Positions 1 to 11,519 are shown, counted from the first letter of the stretch. The stretch: DNA of 64,000 bases from Hypomyces perniciosus (GCA_008477525.1 SPDT01000006.1:523501-587500), one strand, 5' to 3'. Made by a program: numbers and translations. Notes: generated by a model not told the origin, from the sequence alone.

Positions 1-777
1 AAACAGATGTCGGCCTGGGGATGGTGGCGTTAGAAGTAGGAGAGTATCGAAAGCCGGGATATTCGATTTCTCCCGTAGACTGTCTGTGTCTTTTGTGTGG
101 TTTTGTTGGTCTTTTCAATAATTGCTGCTACTATTTCTTGTCTTTCCCGAATCTCAACCCGAAAGCGGCCTAAGAAAGTGAGCCCGTTTTTCCAAAGAAA
201 GAGGTCGGCAAAATTATGTCTGCCTGTGTGTGTCCCGCCTCTTAATTCACTACCAGGGCCCCCTGTAGGCGGGGAAAATACTGGGAAGATGATTGGCTGA
301 GTGGAGTGAGTGAAGGTTCTTCACGGCGATGCCAAGGCATGTAGTGGAACATCGACCGGCAGAAGATGCCGTGATCAGCGCCCTGATTTCCGGGTTGGGA
401 TTAGACTGGCTGGTCTAGGGGCGATGAGTCTGGAGTCCATCTCATTTGCTTCTCGGGAATGCGTTAGGGAAAACCAGGGCTTTGCTTTGGCCGTTTGTTG
501 TTCTGCCGTGTGAGGTAAAAAGATCTGAGACAGCGTGTGAGCACGATCCAAGTGCTTGTTTCTTGTTTCTTGTTTTTGTTTAACTTGATAGTACGGAGTA
601 GTATCAATCACTACGAACTAATGGAGGACTGTTGGCTGAGGCTGAAGACAGACAAGTGAGTGACCGACCATTCAAATGGTGTCAACGATGCATGTCCATG
701 GCAATCTCTTGGCGCATGTCATACCTCCGTCTCTCATTATGAGCACCACAGCGTGAATTGGCCTTGTGCGTCTTTCT

Positions 778-792
778 CCAATCGGCAATTGG
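778..792. promoter_or_regulatory. Inverted pair of CCAAT boxes
   Basis: CCAAT at 778-782 faces ATTGG at 788-792 with a 5-nt spacer. CCAAT is the binding core of the fungal HAP/CBC complex. The pair lies about 1 kb upstream of the JEN1-like start; function is inferred. Confidence 0.35.
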
Positions 793-1390
793 CTATTTAT
801 CGATATTTTTGCGTAGCTGAAGACAAGGCTTCCCTTCCTTTCCCCCTCCCCCCACCAAAAAGAGGGATCGCCGTGTTTTCGGCCGATGCGAAAGGAATGT
901 AACCTGTACACGTGCAGTGTCTCTTTTTTCTTTCTTTTTTTTTCCTTTCCCACTTTCTCTCTCATGGACGCTCCGGCCTCGCCGGCGGGTCTAGAACGAA
1001 GGACTCGTACGAGTAGTTGATTCCTGGTGTTGATTCATGTTAGTTATCGTTCTAATAGTGTTAGCAGTATTTAGTGTTTTGGGTTAGGCTTAAGATTGCT
1101 TCCCGAGTCCGTCAGGTTCATGGCGTCTCCCTCCCCCATATCCTCCCCGAGTGATCCCGTGGTATGGTGGTACTAGTATTACTAGTAGTAGTGTGACTGA
1201 CTGATCCTTACAAAGACCAAACGGGTCCGTTCACTTTGCCCTCGCTAATGCTTAATCTTGCATTGGAGGAGAGGAGCACGGAGCATTTCTCCATATGGAG
1301 TACTGATACTACTCCGTGCTATTACTATTATGGAGACTTTTTTGCGCGTGGGTGTGTTTTGTGAGTTCTGGCCCTTCTGGGACAGGGTGG

Positions 1391-1411
1391 CTATTGGCTA
1401 TTGGCTATTGG
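1391..1411. promoter_or_regulatory. Three tandem CCAAT boxes (reverse orientation)
   Basis: A 7-bp unit CTATTGG is repeated three times, placing ATTGG (CCAAT on the other strand) at 1393-1397, 1400-1404 and 1407-1411, about 410 bp before the start codon. HAP-complex control of respiratory carbon genes, including yeast JEN1, is established knowledge; use of this array is inference. Confidence 0.45.
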
Positions 1412-1818
1412 TTGGCCGGGGCCCTGTCCATGTCCAGTCACCACCGACCTCACCGGCTCTGGGGAAGAGAAACAGGAAGGGTCCTTCGAATGGAAGGATC
1501 CCCGTCCTCGCACTCGTACCAATACACACCAACTCGTACGAGTCTCCGTACAAGTGCGAGTAGTGCTCCGTAGTAGTAGTAGTACTGGTGGGCTTTGTCC
1601 TCCGGTAAACGGTCCCGCTTCCTCCTCGTGGCTACAAAACCATCTGGGGTTCCCCAACTTCTCCTCTTCCAATCTTTGCGTTTGGACTATCCTCTTCCTC
1701 CTTTCTCCTTCTCCAGCCCGTGCTCCTACACTCCTAGATACCTACGGTGCCCTACTGCTCCTCCTAATATCGCCACCGGTCTAGGAAACGACCACAACCC
1801 CAGAGCCATCTGCCCACA

Positions 1819-3998
1819 ATGGGTGCCACCAGCGAGGATGTCTGGACTCGCGAGAACTACGATGGCATGTCCGCCGGGCGGTATCTGGCGACGCGCTTCT
1901 CGTCGCTGAAGCCTCCCATGCTGAACATGCCCAACCCGTGGAAGCTGCTGCGCATGCTCAACGCCCAGCAATGGGCCTTTTTCACGGTGGCATTCATGGC
2001 CTGGACATGGTGAGTGCTTGCTTCTATTTACTACGACTTGGTAGAAGGCATAATGCTGATGAGATGGCCTCTTCTAGGGACGCGTTCGACTTCTTCACGG
2101 TCAGCTTGACTGTGAGTGAGTTGGCCGAGACGTTCGGCAAGACCAACACGGACATTACGTGGGGCATCACTCTCGTGCTGATGTTCCGTTCTGTCGGCTC
2201 TATTGCTTTTGGTCTCGCTAGCGATCGCTATGGCCGCAAGTGGCCGTTTATTGTGAACAACCTCTTGTTCATCGCCCTTGAGCTGGTAAGGAATTCCCAT
2301 GTCTCAGATGTTTTCTTCTTTCGCACACACACCCCTACTCGACTAGCAATGTCGCCGTCGCCTTCGCCTTGGACCTGGAGCTGGACCTTTTGTTTGCGCG
2401 CCCGCGGATAGAGAGGATGGAAGCACGACTCGAGCCGAGCAGATGGAGTTGCATATCATGCGATGGATTCGAGATGCCAAGTTTTGATCTTCCAGATTGG
2501 CCATGGCTGGCACAGGCCATGACTCGGGGCCCAATTGCGGGGCCACCCGCCTTGGCTGAAGCCACCAGCATCGCTACCTTGTAGTAGGTAGTAGTACTTC
2601 TACCGGCAAACGGCACTTTGATCTCCGGATTACGGCTCTTCGCGACACAATCATCGTCTTTTTTTTCTTTTTTTTTTTCTTTTATACCTGATGCCAATTG
2701 GTGCTTTTTTACGAATGGCGCTAACCATGGCTCTGATTTTTAGGGAACCGGCTTCTGCCAGACCTATCAGCAATTCCTCGCCTGCCGTGCCTTGTTCGGC
2801 GTGGCCATGGGTGGACTGTACGGAAATGCGGCCGCCACTGCTCTCGAAGACTGCCCTGAAGCAGCCCGTGGTCTCATGAGTGGTATCCTTCAGCAGGGTG
2901 TAAGTCTCATAACGCAGCCGTCTGGGACGACAGTTGTCTAATTTTCTGCAGTATGCCTTTGGATACCTCCTCGCTGCCGCTTTCGCCCGTGGTCTCGTTA
3001 ACACCACGCCTTATGGCTGGCGTCCCCTTTTCTGGTTCGGTGCTGGCCCTCCTGTGCTTTTCAGTAAGTAACATACTGGGCTTTAATAATCATCATGATG
3101 TATGGGTGAAGAAGATGCTGACCAACATCTACCAGTCGTCTTCCGTCTTATGCTCCCCGAGACCAACACCTACCAGGAGCGTGACCGCATGCGCCTCGAG
3201 GCTGGTCACAACAGAGAGAACGAAGAGTCGGTCAGCAAGGTGTTCCTCACCGAAGGCAAGGTTGCTCTCAAGCGCCACTGGATTCTCCTGACTTACCTTG
3301 TCCTCCTCATGGCTGGCTTCAACTTCATGAGCCACGGCAGCCAGGATCTTTACCCCACCATGTTGACCAACCAGCTGGGCTTCAGCGCTACCGAAGTCAC
3401 AGTCACGCAAGTTGTCGCCAATCTCGGAGCCATGACTGGTGGCACCGTTGTCGGCTTCTTGAGTCAGTCTATTGGTCGTCGATTCTGCATCATTGTCTGC
3501 TGTGTTGTCGGTGGTGCTCTTCTGTACCCCTACACCTTTGTCAGCGACACGTCCATCATGGCCGCCGCCTTCTTCCAGCAATTCTGTGTGCAGGGTGCCT
3601 GGGGTGTCATCCCTATCCACCTGATGGAGCTGTCGCCTGGTGCTCTCCGAACGTTCGTCGTCGGCACGTCATACCAACTGGGCAACCTGGTGTCGTCTGC
3701 CTCGTCAACGATTGAGGCGCGTCTTGGTGAACAATTCCCTCTGCCTGCCACTGCCAAGGGTGTAAGCCGTTTCGACTACGGCAGGGTCATCTGCATCTTC
3801 ATGGGCTGCGTGTACGCCTATGTCATTGTCCTGACGTTCTTGGGCCCTGAGCAGTTGCGCAAGAGCTTTGATATTGCGCATGACCAGGACGCTCAGGATG
3901 TTGTTGGCTGGGCCGGAAACCACAAGACTGCGGATGATGACGATGACGGCAAGCCGCATGCCTCTACCATGGAGAAGCGGGGTGTCGCTGAGGTCTAA
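1819..3998 (+). CDS. JEN1: JEN-family carboxylate:H+ symporter (MFS)
   Basis: Five exons, 1819-2009, 2078-2285, 2744-2899, 2952-3063 and 3136-3998, give 509 residues. The family imports lactate, pyruvate or dicarboxylates with protons across the plasma membrane. The JEN signature NXX[S/T]HX[S/T]QDXXXT is present exactly as NFMSHGSQDLYPT, about residues 285-297. The MFS loop DRYGRK follows the second predicted helix, and the conserved stretch GTGFCQTYQQFLACRALFG opens exon 3. The N-terminal part (about 60 residues) is cytosolic and ends at FFTVAFMAWTW; the tail is acidic and poly-Asp. All introns are GT-AG; intron 2 is unusually long (458 bp). The start is the ATG with the best full-length continuity. 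Whether the substrate is mono- or dicarboxylate cannot be told. Upstream CCAAT and CreA-like sites fit regulation by carbon source. Confidence 0.95.
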
Positions 3999-4540
3999 GT
4001 ACTAATACCCAAGTTCTGCGAGATGATACGTTATGGATGGCTGTGTTTTGGATTCACGGAAATGACATTGGATTCTCTGAGAGTAGTAAGCCTTGTGTTT
4101 GTCATTGCCATGACTTGCTGTGCAGTGAGTCATGTTAAATACCTAGAAAGTATATTATGAGACCAACGAATTGGTAAATCAAGCATGTCTTTGGGTCTCT
4201 GACTTGGATGCCGTTATGTGCAGTTTGAGATTTGAGATTTCAGATTCGAGAGCTGCAAATGGACAAGTGGAAATGAACAAGCGGAAAGCAGGTATATTGT
4301 ATAGTATATGTTTTATAATGGTATAGTATGTCTCCAGGATTCATGACCCGAGATCTTTTGGCAGTCTCATTCCTATCTTGGATGTTCCAAATCAACTGTT
4401 TCGTCAAATCATTCAAAGAACGCCTTGTCTCGTAGTAAGCCCATCCATCCATCCATCCATCCACCCATCCATCCCTGCCCCATCGTCATCATAATCAACC
4501 GATAAGAGAGAGAGAAAGATTCAGATTCAGATCAGATCCC
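3999..4540. other. 3' intergenic region between convergent genes
   Basis: This holds the 3' ends of the JEN1-like gene (+) and the glycine-zipper gene (-). I see no gene. It is AT-rich and contains a CATC microsatellite at 4441-4474. Confidence 0.6.
4441..4474. repeat. CATC tetranucleotide microsatellite
   Basis: About eight copies of a CATC/ATCC tetranucleotide with one interruption lie in the 3' flank of the glycine-zipper gene. Confidence 0.8.
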
Positions 4541-5140
4541 TTAGTCGCGGCGGCCGTGGCTGTTCTTCTCCTTGTGCTTCTCAAACACGTTCTCGAGCAG
4601 ATTGGCACCGATGGCGCCGACAATACCGGCGCCGATGCTGCCGAGCTTGCCAGTGCCGCCGAAGTTGTGAGCGGCGTAGGCTGCGGCGCTGCCGCCGACG
4701 ATGGTGGCGCCGATGCCGCGCTCACCCTCCTGAGCACCGTCGGGACCGGCGCCGGGGCCGCCGAACTGCTGGTCCTGGCCGTACTGCGGCTGCTGCTGGC
4801 CGCCGTATTGCTGTTGCTGGCCGTATTGGTGCTGCTGGTCGCGGTTTTGGTCGTGGCCTTGTTGGCCGTATTGCTGTTGCTGGGGGTAGCCGCCCTGCTG
4901 GTTGTATTGACCGTGCTGCTGGTGCTGCTGGTGCGAGAAGAGAGCGTCAGTGTGATGGTCTTGGGGAGAGAGAGAGAAGGGGGGGGGGGGATGGGAACTG
5001 ACCTGTTGGTCGTATCCGCCCTGCTGCTGGCCGTATCCCTGCTGTTGGCCGTAGCCCTGCTGGCCGTACTGCTGCTGCTGGGGATAGCCGCTGTTGCTGC
5101 TGTCGCCGGAGGAGCTGTTGTAGAAATCCTGAGCAGACAT
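4541..5140 (-). CDS. Q/G/Y-rich glycine-zipper protein
   Basis: Two exons on the minus strand, 5003-5140 and 4928-4541, minus a 75-bp GT-AG intron (4928-5002), give about 174 residues. The intron is a multiple of three with no stop, so the unspliced frame of 199 residues is also open. The N-terminal half is low-complexity repeats such as YGQQGYGQQQ, the kind of tract found in prion-like or phase-separating proteins. The C-terminal part has spaced glycines in two hydrophobic segments (ATIVGGSAAAYAAHNFGG and IGAGIVGAIGANLLENVF), matching the glycine-zipper 2TM type that packs helices in membranes. It ends in a charged KHKEKNSHGRRD tail. The specific role is unknown; family members are often stress- or sporulation-associated, which is not shown here. 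A G12-like run lies in the intron. Confidence 0.8.
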   Translation of the reverse strand: MSAQDFYNSSSGDSSNSGYPQQQQYGQQGYGQQQGYGQQQGGYDQQVSSHPPPPFSLSPQDHHTDALFSHQQHQQHGQYNQQGGYPQQQQYGQQGHDQNRDQQHQYGQQQQYGGQQQPQYGQDQQFGGPGAGPDGAQEGERGIGATIVGGSAAAYAAHNFGGTGKLGSIGAGIVGAIGANLLENVFEKHKEKNSHGRRD

Positions 5141-6447
5141 GATGATGGCTGTTGTGTGGAGGAGAGTTGTGCTGTGATGTGTTGTTTGGTGTAAGTGGTG
5201 TGTGTGTTGTTGTTAGGACTAAGATGAGATGGGATGGGATGGGATGGAAGAGAAAGAGGAGAGAACAGGCAGCAGGCTATTATTAAGGGAATCGGAAGCA
5301 GCAAGCAGCAAGCAGCACCCCCTCAGCGTGCCAATAACAGCCAACACACAACACACACAGTGGATGCGGGCGGGATGGGATGGGATCGTTGCGTTCGGTG
5401 CGGCAATATCCACGACAAGAGTGGCGCAGTCACTGCGGTCCCTGGCGGCGGCGCGGTGATGCGACATGGAGATGCTATGCCGCATGTACATACGTAGTAT
5501 GGAGGTACTATGTGGTACGAAGTACTATTAGGTATGCTGCACGGGACCTGAAAGATGGACCTGGAACAGTGCCTGCGCCACCGGACTTGCCGGTGCGTAT
5601 TTCAAACTATTATTGGTGAGTTCTCATCTTTTGCTCTTCGAGAATATCTGTTCATTGGCCTTTACAGAACTGTACAGGATTCAGAGTCACGACCCCCCCC
5701 CCCAACACGAGCGAAGCGCCTTTACCCCATCACCTGAGCCTCTACGCGAATCAAACCACTGGGCCAAGCCGCCCAAGCGTCACACACCACTCCGAGAAAA
5801 AATAGAGGGGCAAACAAAAGGAGGGGCAACAGGTTAATAATACCTAGATGGGATATGATGGGCTGGGCTGAGGGGAGATGAAATGGAATGGAACGGATAG
5901 GTGGCTTTATGCCGCTATTCCAGCGGCTTCCAGCCTATCCAGCGCCTCGGCTCAGCCACACAGTGCGTGCTGCTACCAAGTATGAAGTCCGGAGTACGGA
6001 GTAGTACATACGACGAAGCATCACGTTGGAAATGGGAAATCAGCCGACAGGCATTGAGAGAGGCAGGCTGCCGCCAAGGCTGAATCTGGGCTCGTGCAAA
6101 GTGCAAAGTGCAAAGTGCAAAGTAGTATGGTATGTATGCCTGAGTCGTGGTTCACTCGTGTCTGTCTCGGAGAAGATGCCGAGACCCCCGCTAAACGAGC
6201 TGATGATGATGATAATGATGTGATGGGCACGGAACACTCTGCATCCATTGTGACTCCTTTCTGACTCTTTTTTTTTTTTTTTTTTTTGTGCCCAGAGAGC
6301 GGCTGTACAAAACTCCTGCCACTGGTTTCAGGCGTCTTCTTGGCGCTGGTGATGTCCGCTGTTGGACGCTGTTTGGCTGTGAACGAACCCAAGATTCCGA
6401 GCCAAGACCGCCTGTTCCGAGCCATGGCAAAAACATGAATAAGAAGT
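5141..6447. other. Intergenic region, no gene seen
   Basis: Upstream side of the glycine-zipper gene and downstream side of the TenA-like gene. It holds GGGAT pentamer runs near 5225-5250 and 5375, several AGGGG/CCCCT elements (the stress-element core in fungi) near 5316, 5808 and 5822, poly-C at about 5693 and poly-T at about 6270. The open frames do not resemble proteins. Confidence 0.55.
6094..6122. repeat. 7-bp tandem repeat, GTGCAAA x4
   Basis: Four perfect tandem copies of GTGCAAA in non-coding DNA. No function is suggested by the context. Confidence 0.8.
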
Positions 6448-7257
6448 CTACTCGTAAGGGTCCATGGCGGGCCAGAATGCCTTCTCCGCTGCCAGCAAAT
6501 CCCCCCACCTCGTGAGTGCCCGATTCAACAACTCCTCCTTCGCCTCCTCCTTCGCCTCCTCGCGCCTCTCAACCACCTGCGCAACCGCCGCATCGATAAT
6601 GCCGCCCAACTGATCCACAACCGCTGCGAATTCCCCAGAGCTCCAGTTGGGTATAAATTCCCTCCGCAGCGCTCCGCCGTCTGCGTCTCCGCTGCCGTCC
6701 TGCTGGTCGTCGAGCTGGGCTTTGACGCCGGACCAGGCCTCGAGGTAGCACTTTTCCGTGCCCCAAAAGATGACGGCGCTTTCGAGCCAGGGCAGGTAAT
6801 CGCTCTCCCCTGGTCCCAGAGCATCGAAGAGAGTTTCGAAGCGCTGCAGACCTTCGAGTTTGGCGCTCGGAGGCACCGTGCCGTCTGGTGATTGGCCAAG
6901 GTTGATGTTCAGGCCGTACTGCGCCGCCGTCTTGACGAAGAAGTCTTCCTCGCGGCGGATGCTTACCAGAGCGTCAATCATCCAGTCGAGAAGCTGTCTA
7001 TTTGCTGCTTTTTCCTGGGCGGATGCCGCGTTGGGATCGTTGGTTTCGGGCAGTTGTAAGAAACTGAGGAGACGCCCCACGCCGCGGATGTAGCCGTGGA
7101 TGTAGAGACGGTCGTTGGCGAGCCATTTCTCGAGAACGGCTTTGGGGACCTGGCCTTTGGCTGCGCGGGCTAGGAAGGGGGATTGGGTGGCTGCTTTGAA
7201 GGCCTCGGTATCAGAGGCGATGAGGGCTTGCGTGAGGGAGAATTTCGTAGGCGTCAT
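6448..7257 (-). CDS. TenA/THI-4-like (heme-oxygenase-fold) protein
   Basis: Single exon, 269 residues. The opening pattern, with SPFLARAAKGQVPKAVLEKW followed by LANDRLYIHGYIRGVGRLLSFL, fits the TenA/THI-4 family: an all-helical bundle with an acceptor helix and an aromatic-rich active pocket. Classical TenA proteins hydrolyse aminopyrimidines in thiamine salvage; many fungal paralogues have no assigned reaction, so catalysis is not claimed. The C-terminal third is helical and charged (VVERREEAKEEAKEELLNRA). The frame is open 15 codons further upstream but without an ATG, so I chose the first in-frame ATG at 7257. It is divergent from the tubby-like gene, about 760 bp apart. Confidence 0.8.
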   Translation of the reverse strand: MTPTKFSLTQALIASDTEAFKAATQSPFLARAAKGQVPKAVLEKWLANDRLYIHGYIRGVGRLLSFLQLPETNDPNAASAQEKAANRQLLDWMIDALVSIRREEDFFVKTAAQYGLNINLGQSPDGTVPPSAKLEGLQRFETLFDALGPGESDYLPWLESAVIFWGTEKCYLEAWSGVKAQLDDQQDGSGDADGGALRREFIPNWSSGEFAAVVDQLGGIIDAAVAQVVERREEAKEEAKEELLNRALTRWGDLLAAEKAFWPAMDPYE

Positions 7258-8020
7258 GTTTGGCGTATCTGTAGCTGGAGATGAATCATCTTCTGCATTC
7301 ACAAATGCAAGGCTGTCGGAGAGATCAGGTGATTAATACTTGCGCCGTATTGCATCGTAATGGTCGGCTGAACATTGTCCCATTTGAGGCGTTTGTAACG
7401 CCAAGTCCACCTTGCAGTTTCTTTGTGGTTGGAGATGTGACTCTTGTAGGTATTTTGATATGTACATAGGTAGTAGTACCTTGTCCTCGCCTAGTTATTA
7501 CCAAAAGGCAAAGTTGATAGTACCTTTTGCTTCACACCCGCGTGAACGTGCTCACGTCGTAGACGCTCTCCTACATGCAGCCAAGCGCTCTCTTATGCTT
7601 CTCTTCAAGCCACACACCTTAACAGGGCAAACAAAGGAAGCCTTCTCTGGATAGCCCTTCGTAGCTCAGACTCCGGAACACTCCCTCCCATTGCGGAGCT
7701 GCCGACGACTCAATGCGGGGCCAAATCCGGGCATCTGATCCACTTGCGACTTCACTCGTTTTGTATCTCGCACCTCTCGCTTTGTTTGTTTTTAAACCAC
7801 CAATGCTTGGCTTGGCGCTGGAAAGGTGTGATCTGCGCAAGGCTGATGCGGGGGCTCAGGTGCCTACAAGTGGTTGTGTGTGACCTGGAGTCGAGGATTG
7901 AATGAGTGATATATATAAGCTCGATGGATGTTCTGAGTAACCCCCGTTTTCCCTTGAATCTTGAACTTGTAAAGATCCCCCCCAAGTGCAATCAAGAGGT
8001 ATAGAAATCCCATTGGAACC
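7258..8020. other. Divergent intergenic region (TenA-like / tubby-like)
   Basis: Shared 5' region of two divergent genes. No further gene is supported. A TATA box lies near the right side (separate entry). Confidence 0.55.
7912..7918 (+). promoter_or_regulatory. TATA box of the tubby-like gene
   Basis: TATATAA about 100 bp upstream of the ATG at 8021, the usual distance for a TATA-driven fungal promoter with a short leader. Confidence 0.5.
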
Positions 8021-8606
8021 ATGACCTCCAACCCTCCAAAGCGGTTCCAAATCAACCGCAACTCCTTCACCAGCCACTACGAAATCAAATCCTCCACTGG
8101 CTCTCACCTCTACTATGTCGAAGAATCCACCTACACGCCCCGCAAGCCTGACTTAACCATCCACGAGGGAACCTCCTCCAGCGAGCCTATCCTCGCGGTG
8201 TCACACTTGCCCAAAATTACTGGCCAGTTTAAAATCGGCCTCGGCGACCCCTCGCGGCCAAGCACCGTACAATGGGAGAACATGCAAGAGAGCTTCATGT
8301 CGTCAGATCACCGCTGGTCCATGACGCTCCCAAGCACAAACACAGCAGCAGAGGGCCAAGTCCAGAGGCGCAAGTTCGTGTGGAAGAGGACGCGCAGCGT
8401 GGGCGTGTCGGGTCTGTCGGCGTTGAGCAACCAGAATTTCAAGTTGTTGGATGAGGAGACGGCGGAGGTTTTGGCGGTGTTTTACGAAGGATGGTTCGTT
8501 TACGAGGTGTGGTGTTTTGCAGATTAATGTCGAGTATGGAAGGGAGTTTGAGCTGATGGTGTTGATTACCTATCTTTCTGTGTATGAGAAGAAGAAGAAG
8601 AGGTAG
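8021..8606 (+). pseudogene. LURP-one/tubby-like protein, frameshifted near the C-terminus
   Basis: The open frame runs 8021-8527 (168 residues) and looks like the fungal LURP-one/tubby C-terminal-like beta-barrel family: an N-terminal strand region with SHYEIKSSTGSHLYYVEES, then KFVWKRTRS and FKLLDEETAEVLAVF. These proteins are small, of unknown role, and related in fold to scramblases. After AVF the frame goes off-family and stops. In another frame the missing end continues at once: KDGSFTRCGVLQINVEYG, then FELMVLITYLSVYEK, with a stop at 8604-8606. An extra A at 8484 explains the break; a nearby partial copy (8639 onward) lacks that A. So this is either a recent pseudogene, a gene with an altered tail, or a sequencing error. 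The start ATG has a TATA box 100 bp upstream. Confidence 0.7.
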
Positions 8607-8638
8607 AGGAAGAGGAGGAGGACTCGCTAACTTCTTAC

Positions 8639-8688
8639 ATGAGGAGACGGCGAAGGCTTTGGCTGTGTTTTCGAAGGATGGGTCTTGT
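8639..8688 (+). repeat. Partial duplicate of the tubby-like gene's C-terminal segment
   Basis: About 45-50 bp beginning ATGAGGAGACGGCG matches 8451-8500 with a handful of differences and translates as EETAKALAVFSKDGS. It lies 188 bp downstream of its partner, just after the repaired stop. Similarity ends by about 8690, so it is a fragment and not a second gene. Confidence 0.7.
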
Positions 8689-8897
8689 ATCGTCCCGTTC
8701 TTTCACGTAACGCTTGCGCTGTTATGCTTCTATGTCGTTTGAGCTCTAATAATACCACCAACATCCTCAATCAAACACACTTCTATTGGGGAACTAAGGG
8801 TCTAGTAAGAGGCCATATTTAGATATCTATCACCTTTTATGTGCCGCCCTACTTAATCATTGCTACGTCCCCGTACCATCTAGCTCTAGCAATCGTC

Positions 8898-9781
8898 TCA
8901 GTTAGCAGGCGAAATCACGATCCCATACTTCTCATACGGAAAGTTCTCCAGGTTGAGCAAGTACTCGGACCATCCATCCCCCTTCTCTCCAACCTGATGG
9001 AGATCCACATCTCCAGCCTCACCCGTACGGCCCGCCAGCACGTCCTCCTCGCGACCAGCATACTCCTCCTTGAGCTTCGGGTGCGGGCACCAGATAACAC
9101 GCATGCCAGCACGGCGGCCAGCTTCAACGCCAGGCACAGAGTCTTCGAAGACGAGGCACTCTTCAGGCTTGATGGGCTCCTCGCCCTCAGGGAGGGAGTC
9201 GTTGATGGTCTGGAGGGCTAGCAGAAAGATGTCGGGCAGCGGCTTGCCTCGACCGGGCGTGAGTCGGGTGTCATCGCCCAAAACGCGGCGGTGCTCCGGG
9301 AAGACGGAGAACAGCTCAGAGAGATGGCCCGACTTGAGCTTGAAGTTGGCTGCGTGCGAGCTTGTAGCCAGGGCGATGTGCACGGGACGCTTGTCCGAGG
9401 CAGTTCGCGCGAGGTTGCCGAGCAGCTCAGGGATACCCGGCAGGGGTTTGGCACTCGGGAAGAACTGTCGCTGAAGAGCCGTATTCTCGGCTACATACTC
9501 TGCTGAGGTGATGGGAAGCTTGGCCCATTCCTCAAAGATCTGGTTGGACTGGGGTCCGGGACGGCCTTGGAGTCGGGCCTTGATAGACCAGGGCATGGGC
9601 GGCCTGCCGTACTTTTCCAGGATCATGTTGATGCAGAGAGTGTAGATGTCCTCCGTATCGAGCAGAAGACCGTCCATGTCGAAAAGACAGGCTCTCACGG
9701 GCGGGAAGCTGGTCAACTCATTAGGTCTGCAGAGTCGCTGCTGAGAGGAAAGGTGGGAGCGTACTCGGTTCGGGGGGCCAT
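8898..9781 (-). CDS. HAD-superfamily phosphatase, HDHD1-like
   Basis: Two exons on the minus strand: 9765-9781 (17 nt) and 8898-9708, with a 56-bp GT-AG intron holding CTAAT near its end; 275 residues. Reading straight upstream without the intron gives an off-family N-terminus, while splicing gives MAPRTDFPPVRACLFDMDG, the usual short lead to HAD motif I. Motif I is DMDGLLLDTED (nucleophile and acid/base Asp), motif II ATSS, and motif IV EDSVPGVEAGRRAG. The cap begins YTLCINMILEKYGR. This resembles human HDHD1 (pseudouridine-5'-phosphatase) and its fungal relatives; substrate unproven. It is divergent from the TTC1-like gene. Confidence 0.9.
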
Positions 9782-10265
9782 TGTTTATGTGTCCTGGAGA
9801 GGAGTTTGGGATATGATAGTCGAGAAGAGAAGAATTGGCGAAACCCAAGTTATGATTTATATCGACTGAAAATGAGTTCGTACAGATCGTATAAAGGAAG
9901 GTTTGGAATCATGAAAATCTCAAGTTCACTCAAGAGATAGAGGTGGGGGCGGGGGTTGTCGGAGTTCGGCGAGTGACTCGGAGAGACTCCACTGAAGCCG
10001 TTTATCGGCAGCTTCCGGCAGTTATTGAGTGATATGGTCTATTAGTCCTGTGGAATCAAGTAAGAGTGAAGACTAAATTGCTTGTCTTTTGGCCTCTTCT
10101 GTGAGTTGACCCTTGAAATAGTCGGGATAAACTGCTCAACGGTGTTTATTCCAAAACAGCAGATTCACTCGCTGACATAATCAAGCGTCCATTTTCTTCA
10201 CCCCCACTCATCGCGAATATGGCTCCCTAAATCGTCTTCCTACCCGATTACAGAGCACTCACACG
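9782..10265. other. Divergent intergenic region (HAD / TTC1-like)
   Basis: 484 bp between two start codons. No gene is seen; it presumably holds both promoters. Confidence 0.6.
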
Positions 10266-11430
10266 ATGGGTGAGACAAACGAAGTAAACGGCAACGTCCC
10301 TGAAAAGGAAGAAAAACAACAACAAGTTGCCCCAGATGAACCCGAGACTGTTAAATTCTCACCAGAGGAAGAGGCGGTATGTCGAGCTTGGTTACATTGC
10401 CACCCTAGCCCATCATCATGCCCCGTACATTTCTACAGAGTTGATATATCATGAGAATCCTTCGTGCTCACCACGCCTGTTATGAGACTGGTTTATCTGT
10501 TATATGTTTTAATATGCGTTATTGTACAATTCCAGTACCCACTCAAAACCAACCCTGTCGTTATGATCACTGACCCTCCTGGCCTCAAATTCACTGATCC
10601 TCAACATAACATACTAACAACACTCTCTTTCCCAGGAACTCCTCAAAGAATCACACACCATAAAAGCCGAAGCCAACTCCTTATTCACTTCAAAGGACTT
10701 CCACAACGCCCTCTCACGATACGACGACGCCATCGCCTCATGCCCCAACTACCTCCACTATGAGCGCGCTGTACTCCAGAGCAACATCGCCGCATGCCAC
10801 CTGCAACTCGAACAATGGAAAGAGGCCATCAAGCCCGCAACAGAAGCCATCGATGGACTTGCTAAGCTCGAGCGGGAAGATCCCACGCTATCAAACCCAG
10901 GCGAGAACGCCAAGAGCAAAGATGCAGAATCCCTAACGGAGGGCAAAGAGAAAAGCAGCAAGGCCCAGACTGACGAAGACGTCGAAGAAGAAATCATCAG
11001 CTCCGGCGCTGCTCGTTCTGCCCAAGCCAAAGCCCCTGAACCCTCCCCTGAACAAATCGCACTTCAAGCCCGCAAGGCAGACATTCTCCGCATCCGCATC
11101 AAGGCTCTTCTCCGTCGGGCCCGCGCCCGCTCCGAGGCCGGTGGCTGGCAGAACCTCGCCGGTGCTGAGGAAGACTACCGCACGCTCTCGCAGATGCCGG
11201 GTCTTACGCCGGCTGACATGCGCACTGTCCGATTGCAGCTGAAGGCCCTGCCTCCGCGCACGAAAGCTGCCCAGGAGGCTGAGATGTCTGAGATGTGGGG
11301 CAAATTGAAGAACCTTGGTAATGGCATCTTGAAGCCTTTTGGTCTAAGTACGAATAACTTTCAGATGGTGAAGGATGAGAAGACGGGTGGGTATAGTGTA
11401 AACTTCACGCAAGGAGAGGGCTCATCATGA
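10266..11430 (+). CDS. TPR protein, TTC1-like
   Basis: Two exons, 10266-10376 and 10636-11430, give 301 residues. The 259-bp GT-AG intron is long for this window and has an internal TTTCTACAG that could be an alternative acceptor. Exon 1 is an acidic lead (PEKEEKQQQVAPDEPETVKF). Exon 2 holds TPR units: ESHTIKAEANSLFTSKDFHN and ALSRYDDAIASCP, NYLHYERAVLQSNIAACHLQ, and RIRIKALLRRARARSEAGGW. The tail GKLKNLGNGILKPFGLSTNN with NFQMVKDEKTGGYSVNF is the well-conserved end of TTC1-type proteins. TTC1 is an Hsp90/G-protein-linked adaptor in animals; in fungi the role is a presumed co-chaperone. An acidic low-complexity insert sits between TPR units. Confidence 0.9.
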
Positions 11431-11519
11431 TGTCATGAAGAATATGCTATAACGCCTTGAACATACTACCAAGCCAGTCCATCAAGTTCCCACACAGAGA
11501 GGAGTTAAATGAGCTTTGT

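Larger units (their letters stand above)
1..1818. other. Long 5' intergenic region of the JEN1-like gene
   Basis: No coding region can be supported here; the open frames are short, overlap on both strands and resemble nothing. The sequence is rich in pyrimidine tracts, CCAAT-type boxes and ACTACT/AGTAGT microrepeats. Sequences fitting the CreA/Mig1 consensus SYGGRG occur at about 15-20, 1459-1464 and 1644-1649. Carbon-catabolite repression is established for JEN genes in yeasts; its use here is inference. Confidence 0.6.
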